DNA of 64,000 nucleotides from Hydrangea macrophylla (taxonomy: Eukaryota; Streptophyta; Magnoliopsida; Cornales; Hydrangeaceae), in contig CM066992.1 in assembly GCA_033977485.1 (NCBI GenBank), forward strand, positions 106,627,450 to 106,691,449, read 5' to 3'. Of the stretch, positions 56,013 to 64,000 are shown one piece after another. How positions within the stretch are numbered: position 1 is the first letter of the stretch; each line of letters begins with the position of its first letter. The position numbers and the translations under genes are program-made. The notes below the pieces were generated by a model. That model worked only from the letters and a program-made list of their open reading frames with translations. It was not told the DNA's origin and did not search any database.

Positions 56013-57204
56013 CTTCTAAATAGACGCACCATGTACAGGTTTTTATTTTCTCCTTTTAGTTCTCATCTATACCATTCATTTGATCCTTTATGAGTGCGGG
56101 CGGTTTTGGTAGCTTCATAGTATCATATTCAGTATTAGCAGGTTTAACAAATTTCCTCTGATTTCACTTACATAAGAGATTCAAGATTGGAAATTGACAA
56201 AAAGAATGATATTGACTTGATCGGTCATTCAGTCTTGTCAGATGAATGGGTGAAACTAAAGCTAGTTTACCATGACAAGGTTGTCATAAAGGAAAGGAAA
56301 TGAGGATATTAACAATTCAATTTGGACACATGGTACATGCAATAATATAACACAGCATGTAAAGGTCACACAATATTTCTTTAAATGCTCCTAATTTTAA
56401 AGCGAAGTAGATATATGTTTATGAAATTGAATGAATTTTTAAAATTCCTAATCTTCTCACCTTCGGTCCTATATTGGCACACAATAGATCCCACCTGTGA
56501 ACCTTAATGAACTGAGCTGACCTGATGTATGAGCTTGGATATAGGTTGGATGGGTTAAGGTTACCTGTTGCAAATTGAGAGAGGCTGTAAAATACGTATC
56601 CTCTCAGTTTGCCCTTTCACTTGTGCTAGAAAATCTATTTGGTGCAATGTAGCTTCCCAACCAAAAAATTATAGCCCTAGTGGTTTTTTCTGTTATGTCT
56701 ACCCATGCATTCAGTGTTTAACAATGTACCAGATAATGTTAGGAGTTATTCACAATCACAAAATTAGCATGTGGTTGTGTTGACATGATTTATGCTATGT
56801 GCAGTACAACTATATAATGATCATCTTTTTGCAAGTATTGAGAGTATATCTCATAAGTCATACCACACTGTATTGAGAGTGAATGGCAATTCTGAAAATT
56901 GATTTAAAGATGATTGGAGTTTGGACTACTAAATTTAAGGTCTGTTCTTTTCTGGTTTGAGTAACTTATTTCTCCTAATAAACTATGCTAAGTATGAACT
57001 GCTTGAGAATCATATGTTTTGCATTCGTGAAGCCCACACTCTGAGATGTTTCCCCTTTGATATTGTGGTATTGTGGTACAAGAGAGAGGAAATTTGTGTT
57101 GGGGTGATTATTTATCTCGGATAGTGATGAGATTCTAGATAAAATGCTTCAAGTGAAGGGAGAGAGAGAGAATGAGATTCTAGAGAAAATGCTTCAGGTG
57201 AAGG

Positions 57205-57207
57205 TCG

Positions 57208-57242
<35 letters not shown>
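57205..57242. repeat. GA repeat
   Basis: (GA)n run beside a short duplicated phrase ATGAGATTCTAGA-AAAATGCTTCA (57127 and 57171). Confidence 0.85.
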
Positions 57243-57244
<2 letters not shown>

Positions 57245-57895
57245 AGTGTATCTCGGAAGATACAAACAAATCCTAACAGCATCCGTACAAGAGAAAAAGA
57301 TGACAAACGAGAAAATAATCAATGTTCGGGCACATAATATGAGGATGATGATTCTGTTATGGCCTATGGGAATGTGAAACATTTCTATTAACAGGGCTCA
57401 GTGCACGTGAGTAATCCAAGAGCGCATTTGCCTTGGCGTTAGGCTGACGTGAGGGATGGCGATCACAGTAGTGACTCCACATGTTAGAGAAGAGAGTAGA
57501 ATGCTTCTATTCCCCTAGAAAGCTCAAATAGTATACCACAGAAGGAACCGTCACAGCAATCTTTGATGAACTTTGAACTTCAGCCACCAAGCGATATAAC
57601 TCTGAGATACCTTTGAAAGACCAGGCATTGCCACGATTAATCACCATGCCCCTTCCTAAACTTTAGACCCAGGTCTGGATGAGGTGAAATCAACAACATA
57701 GTGAGATAATCAATATGATATGGACAAAAGTAAACAAGCTATACTTGAGAGATGAACCTCAAAAATCTCCCCAAAGGTATGTTTGATAATCCAATTAAGT
57801 GTTGGCAATGAAAGTATTCAGCTGCAGCACTTGTTTTTTTCCAGTGTGCTTGATAAAGTACAAGGGCTCTCACCTCTTAACAGTACTTATTTTTA

Positions 57896-58826
57896 GGGTA
57901 AAATACTCTGATCCCCCTTGTGGTATGTCAAAAATACACAGACCTCCCTTGTGGTATTAAAAATTATACAGACCTCCCTTGAGGTTTATAGTTGAATAAC
58001 CCTAACATCCCCTACGTTAGTCAACAATTAGTAGACCAAGCGGAAAGCTTATATTTTTGGTTTAATACTTTCAAAATGATCAAGTTACCCTTGATAAAGC
58101 AAAATAGCAGCTTTACTAAAAGAAATTTTTTTCTCGGTTTTCACTGCATATGTATGTGTATATGCATACATTCATGTGTAGCCGTGTAGGTTAGCAAATC
58201 CCTCTGTCCTCTCCATCGCCGGCCACCACCACTATCGTCCACCACCACCGCCCCAAATTGTCCCCCTTCTTCCCCCTCACAAATCTCATTTCTGCCAACC
58301 CACCAGTATATATGTGTGTGTATAACATTAAAATTGATCCCAATTGATGAGGGTTATATATAACACATTTCAATTAAACCCAATTGATGAGTTTCTCTTA
58401 AGTAGTAGAAGATTGAAGGTTGACGGTGGTCTTTGGTTCTATTTGTGAGGCGAAATTATTGACCGAACTTAATTAATTTTCTTTGAGAGAGAAGTGGGTA
58501 TTGATAGAAGAATTTCCAAGTGTTGAAGTTGAATTAAAAGTTTTTGACCAGAAAACTTTGGAAACAGGGGTGGTGGTAGAATAGGGCTATAGCGGTGGTT
58601 GTGGGTTGTGAAATTGGTACCCTCTACAACTCTATTCTCTCAGCAGCGACAGTGATCTCTGATCTGATGGTGGGCGGTGCTGTCACAAAAGGGTGGTGGT
58701 GTCTTGGGGAGGTGATATCTGTTAGTAGACAAACACTGACAAGGGAGATAAGTGCAATTTTTAATACCACAGGGGAGGTGCGTGTATTTTCAACGTACCT
58801 TGAGGGACTTTAGAGTATTTTTAGCC
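57896..58826. mobile_element. MULE-like non-autonomous transposon (9-bp TSD TTATTTTTA)
   Basis: Exact TTATTTTTA at 57887-57895 and 58827-58835. Terminal inverted repeats of about 75 bp begin GGGTAAAATACTCT on the left and GGCTAAAAATACTCT (complement) on the right, including GGTATTAAAAATT. The 931-bp element has a GC-richer interior (CCACCACCACCG) that could be captured sequence. No transposase. Lies in the probable 3' UTR intron of CPK. Confidence 0.82.
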
Positions 58827-59340
58827 TTATTTTTATATAGTATCTACTTGTGAGAAGATGTCCACCTCTGTCCCACTTTAGATCCTCAGTTTTGTAGTTT
58901 AGTAGATTATCTAATACTGATTGTGGGTACATTTGCAGGTTGTTCAGCGAAGTCAGAACTCAGAAGAGGAGATTTAGCTATTAAGCTTGGATGATGTAAT
59001 ACTTCATAAGCTTTGATACCTTGTCCCAACATTTCAGAAGGTTTTATTTGCGGAGATTTAATGGTTGAACAATTCACTCATGCCTATCAATGTTGCTGTA
59101 TGACGTGAGAAAATGTAAGCTTTGTGAACTTCATAGTGAGGCATTCCAGCTACCTATGTTGCTTAGTTATCTGTTGTGTTATTTATTTGGGCCCCCTCGT
59201 ACTTGCTTTTGAAGGAATAGAAAGGTGTTTCTTTGTTTGGAGCCTTGCCCTTATTTTTGAAGGGAAAGAGAGTTGATCTACAGATTCTCTCTTTTTCCAA
59301 CCAGGTTTTGCAATTAATTAGACCTGAATTTATTCATGAT

Positions 59341-60942
59341 ATCGTTGCTTATCTAGAAGAGTAGATTAGAGGCGTTTGGATATGGAGGAATATAAAACCT
59401 TGCTGGCACAAATTTGTCTGACTTTCTTCACACACACACACAGGCCAAACACGTATCCCCCTGCTGCTGTTTACTTTCTTCAGTCTCTTGGTTTAGGTGA
59501 TTAGTTTGTTTAATTAATCACCACTGAAGCTGTCACATTTAAAAGGGAGGATGCATATGAAAGGGAATGCCAAATCCTTCTCACTGACACTAGCTTCCAA
59601 CTTCCTGAAGTTTAAGCTATCAAATAGAATGGTTATGGGTCTAACTACTGAAACCGTAGCCTTTGTCCCACAGAATGCAAAATAGCTAATATGTTTGTTG
59701 ATGGGGGTAATCCCCAACAGATTCAATCTTACCCTAAGGGGAAAAAAAAAATCCTAACAGAATCACACGATTTAATTGCGTCTAATGAGTTCCTGCAGGA
59801 CATCAAGAAGATGCACGAGCATCATATGCCCCGACATCTCTGTTTCAAGTCCAGGATAGCTCCCAATTCAACTTTATTTCTGTAGTGTGGGTAATGCTGC
59901 AACTTCTTTAGGGATTAAAGATTTTTGTATGATAAAATTTATCACGGATATATTAATGCACTGTGGCACGAGAGTGATTCTTTACATTCATGCCTTCGAT
60001 TACATTTCCAATTCCACTCCCTACTTGCGAATTTGGGCTGGATTTGAAGTGCAAGAGAAAACCATATTTTGTATAGCTGTGAGGTGAGTACTTTATGGCA
60101 ACAGGAGTTGTGCTCGATTAGTAGATACCCTCCAATTTTACCGGTTTGTCTGTTATTGTGCCAAAGCTGCAGCTTCAGATGCTACTGCGATTTCCTGCAA
60201 GAAAGAAAAAGAAAAAAAGAAAAAAAGAAAGAAAAACAACAAAACAAGAGGCAGTTCTGTTTACAAAACATACACTGATTTAAAGATGGCCCACGCCAAT
60301 AAAGAACCACCATATCCTTCTATGAAACATATAAAAATAATCTCTCATATCAAGACCATTATCAGACTGACATAAGAGAGTTAACAGTGGTGCATACTAG
60401 TGTATCAGCATGTAAATGGCCATAATTCAATTCGTCTTCTTTCACTTGCAGTTACCATTCTATGCAGGGTATGCATCAGTTTCCAAAATTATGCAGTGGA
60501 ACCAACTTTTTTCAGAATTGTTTACAAAGTAGCACTTGCTAATGGATAGAAGCATCAGACCATCTAGCGATGTTATGAACTCAGATCTACAAGTGAGCAA
60601 GTGACTACAACCAAGTGAACCATATTGGTGAAACTACCCCTCAGATGATTTTTTTTTTTTTTCCTACTGATCTCAGATGGAATCTAATTGTGCTGTTAAA
60701 AAATACCTACCAAATGAACCAGGGTCAACCTCCTTTTAAAGGGGAACAAAATGTGTTCCCGTGTTAACAAAAATGCCCCAAAAAAAACCCTAACAAATTA
60801 TATAATGCTACAGCACACTTGCAGTTCATTTCTGGAACAAACTGTACACAACCTGAAAGGTCTCAATCTTCCTACCTTCTAGCCCTGCCCCAAGTGATTT
60901 CTTTGGATAAATTGGATCTCATGTCTAAAGCTGTAATGGAGT
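59341..60942. other. Intergenic region between two converging genes
   Basis: No supported gene. It contains an A/G-rich tract (60199-60245) and T runs (60650-60662). Part is likely 3' UTR of one or both genes. Confidence 0.5.
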
Positions 60943-63132
60943 TTATACATCAAAGGTGGTTTCCCTAGACATGAGCTGCAAGTGTGGTTTTAGTATTTAA
61001 TACTAATGATCATCACTGCACCTCGCTAGTAATATAACTTCCTTAGGTATGATTAATGTCACTAGCCTAAAATTTAAGAAGCAGCACAAAATCCAAATGA
61101 AATATGAGCAAACTGACTAAGAGGATTTCCGACAAGCACATGATAGACCAACATCAGTATCAGTTAGGAACCTGACAGTATTCACTATTCAGATCGAGAG
61201 TAATGGTAGGAGTAGGTGAAGACCAAAAAAGTTATTTTTAGATAGTAAACATGTGGTAAGTGAGCCTTTGGTTCGGACAGAGTGGGTGGGAGGTAAATGA
61301 TTCATGTAGCTAGCCCACCCCACATATTTTGGGCAGAGAGCTTGGTTGACTTGTTGAGATTAATATCAGTAATACACTAAAAACAACAAATTTTCATTTA
61401 CAAAAAGACCATAATAAATAAGATGAGAACATTCACAACTTGCCTTCAAGTTTGCATTGCTTGACAATATACATTTTGATGTGATAGCACGCCCCTGATC
61501 TAACAGCCATCCCACCTCGAAGCAGGTTTCATCATCTTCTATTTCTTCCACTGAACACCACAATTGCTTTGGTAGCAATACAAGATTGGATTCATTTCTC
61601 ACTGACGTCCGTACGCTGCCATCCACAAGTTGTTGAATAATGTTCTGGCACAATATAGAGATCGATTATCAAATATCAATGAACTTACACATAATATTAC
61701 ACATCTACATTGTGTACGTGCATCAATTTGCTTGGAGGAAGTGAAACTTAAAGATGAAAATTCGTGAGCATCATCAAAATTCAAAGCATATGGATCAGGA
61801 TCAGCATAATGAGTTTTTTTTTTTTTTTTTCTCTCTACTCGTCCAAATTTACAAGACCAATAACTACAGAAAAACCATATGAATTTGGCAGGATATAAAA
61901 CAATTCAGCCTATGTATTACTTCTAAAGCAAGCACTCAGAATTTCAGAGAGAGAGAGAGAGAGAACCATAAGGAGGAGTTTCTCCAACCAACTTACAGTC
62001 TGGGAATTTTTGAAGTTGGCAACAGCATGGGGGCCCTGCCAAACACCAATAATCTCTGAACTTTTCAAGGCTTGTGTGGAAGCAAATGCGGAATCACGAA
62101 TCGCGCATCCACCTAGCTGATCACCATTTCTGAATGGCCCATACCACTGCTCACAAAAGATTTTGATATTTTGTAAAACCAATTTAGTATTATTTTGAAC
62201 ACGGACAACCTGAATGATACGCACACGTGACGGTGACTCCTGATTCCGGGGATCCATCAAGCAATACTCCAACTCCAATAATCTGTATGGGTGGCTCTGA
62301 TCAAGAATTGGCCAAACGGCTACATAACAGCCAGTAGTAGGTTGATACGCAAAGGCAGAGACGTTGGTGTGAGCACCTCCTACAATCCTAACATCGATGT
62401 TGTACCTTGTTGCAGCGTCGGCTTCACATCCAACGGTAGGAAGTAGCTTTATGAATTTGTAAATGAGAAGAGAATCCCCATCCCCATCCCCATCCCCCTC
62501 AACCTCAACCTCATGTTTTTGTTGAGCAAGAGTGGGGCACTGAGTCTGCCAATCGAACACCTTAACTTCCCACTCCCTGTAAGCTTCAGGTACAACAGAT
62601 TCAGGGAGTTCAATAGGCTCCCCATCCTTTGTGAAATCCGCTCCATACCCATCCCATTCTCCGGATACTTTTGTTGCAAATTCAGACCATTCTTTAGGAA
62701 ATTAAAAAAGGGATCGAAATAAAAAAAGACAAATCAAATCACAGAGCAAATATATGTATAAAAGGAGGAAAGCTAAAAACAAGGGAAGGGAAGGGAAGTA
62801 ATACTTGTACTTGTAGTAGCTGTAGTGTTGTTGCTCTCAACCACAACCACATCCGCATCCGCATCCGGATCCGGGAGGGTCCTGGCAGCCGAGGAACTTG
62901 CAGAGATGATGGTGGTACTGGTACTGGTACTGGTACTGGTGCCAATTCGAGCCGCGTTGGAATTAATATTGAGACCATAGTTATTGTGTACTAGTAGTGG
63001 ATTAAGGATGATTGTCTTTGTAGAGGATGGGTGGTTTTTGTGAAGCTTTAAAAAAGAAGAGGGTAAACATAGGGTTCGTTTTGGGGAGATGATAACCATA
63101 TTACTATTATTTGCAGATAAACCCATATACAT
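60943..63132 (-). CDS. Conserved plant protein of unknown function, probably plastid-targeted, four exons, 418 residues
   Basis: Exons on the minus strand: 63132-62805, 62691-61997, 61644-61444, 60975-60943. Phases match. Introns 1 and 2 are GT-AG, and intron 3 uses donor AAG/GCAAGT (GC-AG). The first 100 residues are Ser/Thr/Asn-rich and poor in acidic residues (ISPKRTLCLPSSFLKLHKN), like a chloroplast transit peptide. The mature part has conserved-looking blocks: FATKVSGEWDGYGADF, VFDWQTQCPTL, LLPTVGCEADAATRY, CEQWYGPFRNGDQLGGCAIR and LLPKQLWCS. The SGEWDGYGADF opening and beta-rich pattern suggest a lipocalin/calycin-like fold (DUF3598-type is possible), unverified. The last exon codes only ten residues. 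Three hexanucleotide repeats lie in coding sequence. Function unknown. Confidence 0.82.
62475..62497. repeat. CCCCAT hexanucleotide repeat in exon 2 of the minus-strand gene
   Basis: Encodes a Gly-Asp alternation (GDGDGDGD) in the predicted protein. Likely a variable surface loop. Confidence 0.85.
62850..62940. repeat. Two hexanucleotide repeats in exon 1 of the minus-strand gene
   Basis: CCGCAT units (62850-62867) encode DADAD and GGTACT units (62914-62940) encode TSTSTSTS, both in the presumed transit-peptide or linker region. Confidence 0.82.
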
Positions 63133-63476
63133 ATGCTAAGAAAGTTTGGACAGAAATCAAAAATCAAAACAAAACAAATTACTCCTCCCACAAAAAAAAA
63201 AAAAAAAAAAAAAATCAATATGAGAGAGAGAGTGTGTGTGTGTGCGCGCTTTGAAGGAGGGGGTGGTGAGCGGCACTGATACCACCCGTCTTAGGATATC
63301 ATCATTTCATTTGGATGTTAGTCTAGTTGGTACCAATCTACTTTAACACAACACTGCGGTTTTTCCTCGGAACAAAAGGAAATATAAGAGTAATAAGACC
63401 CTCCCTCGTACTCTAAAACCCACGCTTTGTTTACTTTAACCATCAGCCTTTTTGCACTTTTTTTTGGTAAAAAATA
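63133..63476 (-). promoter_or_regulatory. 5' UTR and proximal promoter of the minus-strand gene
   Basis: Contains a 24-A run (63190-63213), GA and GT repeats (63222-63243), and pyrimidine-rich sequence on the coding strand. No clear TATA box. Confidence 0.35.
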
Positions 63477-63727
63477 CTACCTCCGTCCCATTTTATGTGT
63501 CCATCTTGGGGAATCCAACTATTTTAGGGGACAAAGAATCTACACCTACTTTCCACAATTGCCCATAATCATTGCACTTCCTTTTTTTTATTTTGTTTTG
63601 GTATTGATTGCAAAAAAGGGTAGTTTGGGAAACTAAGTCAAATTCGCATACTAATTTAGGAAAGTAGACAACAATTTTGGGACATCCCAAAAAGGAAAGA
63701 TGGACACATAAAATGAAACGGAGGGAG
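63477..63727. mobile_element. Stowaway-type MITE (TA TSD)
   Basis: TA at 63475-63476 and 63728-63729. Ends CTACCTCCGTCCCATTTTAT and, inverted, CTCCCTCCGTTTCATTTTAT, the Stowaway consensus, continuing into GTGTCCATC. 251 bp without a credible ORF. Mobilised by Tc1/mariner transposases in trans (family knowledge). Lies about 345 bp upstream of the minus-strand gene's ATG. Confidence 0.92.
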
Positions 63728-63729
63728 TA

Positions 63730-64000
63730 TATCTTTTTATCCATTCAAAAAAAAAAATTATATATATATATATATCTTTTTATACCTTATAAACTTTAAA
63801 TTGTCATATTTATAAGGGTTTTTATTTATTTATGGGGCAATTAGGACTTAATCCAATTTAAGGAAAGTATAGTGGTTTTGGTATAATTAGCAAAAATATT
63901 TGAGATCAGGTCCACTCCTTTGTATTTTGACAAATGTATCCCTAATATTGGTCTACACCAAATGTTTTACCCTTTGCACCTCCGGCGACCTCGCATGAGG
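63730..64000. other. AT-rich intergenic end of window
   Basis: TA repeat at 63759-63774, otherwise no supported feature. Confidence 0.5.

Larger units (their letters stand above)
56013..59340 (+). other. Probable 3' UTR of CPK with a 2.9-kb intron
   Basis: Twenty-six bases after the stop, TGTACAG/GTTTTT could be a donor (56039). TTTGCAG/GTTGTTC at 58938 is a good acceptor, after which comes a non-coding, AT-rich exon-like stretch to about 59340. Poly(A) signals cannot be fixed. Inferred from splice-like sites only. Confidence 0.45.

Overview
This is a plant nuclear sequence, most likely from an eudicot. The evidence is spliced genes with GT-AG (and one GC-AG) introns, a plant-specific calcium-dependent protein kinase, plant LTR retrotransposon lineages (Athila-like, Tekay-like chromovirus, Tat-like, Ty1/copia), MULE, hAT and Stowaway-type elements, and AT-rich spacers with long simple repeats. 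I cannot name the species. No tRNA or rRNA gene was found.

Bases 1 to about 37,000 are a nest of retrotransposons that can be ordered by target-site duplications (TSDs). The host is an old, decayed Tekay-like gypsy element whose right part is 20722-22734 plus 34173-36977. A young, nearly intact Tekay-like element (22735-34167, TSD ATTTT, two LTRs of about 3.25 kb that look identical apart from simple-repeat lengths) split its integrase. A minus-strand copia element (14893-20721, continuing left out of the window) also abuts the old element. A solo gypsy LTR (17484-19604, TSD TTTAT) sits in the copia LTR. An Athila-like element (left LTR cut by the window edge, right LTR ending at 14892) sits in the copia gag gene. 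The Athila left LTR is itself split by another solo LTR (375-1747, TSD CCTTC).

Bases 37,000-46,000 hold AT-rich spacer with tandem repeats, small inverted-repeat elements, a Tat-like LTR plus decayed gag with no pol (about 38.9-42.3 kb), and a deleted Tekay fragment (43.66-44.45 kb).

Bases 46,000-64,000 are genic. On the plus strand lies a seven-coding-exon calcium-dependent protein kinase of the CPK5/CPK6/CPK26 type (46762-56012, 575 residues), with a probable 3' UTR intron. Its introns carry two MULE-like elements with 9-bp TSDs, a hAT-like element, a TRIM-like mini-retrotransposon and long GT and GA repeats. On the minus strand, converging on it, is a four-exon gene for a 418-residue probably plastid-targeted protein of unrecognised function (63132-60943). 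A Stowaway-type MITE lies upstream of that gene.

The most unusual signal is in non-coding parts of the retrotransposons. Several families carry arrays of short palindromes arranged as couplets at fixed spacing: CGATCGATCG cores mostly 19 bp apart (Athila-like and copia), CAGTCGACTG cores mostly 20 bp apart (Tekay-like LTRs), and CGCTCGCGCG cores 13 bp apart (the solo LTR at 375-1747). Two further points deserve attention. The young Tekay element has a 93-bp intron-like interruption in pol whose removal restores the frame. The Athila-like element has three 3' ORFs, each starting 9-10 nt after a pyrimidine-tract/AG, as if made from alternatively spliced messages.
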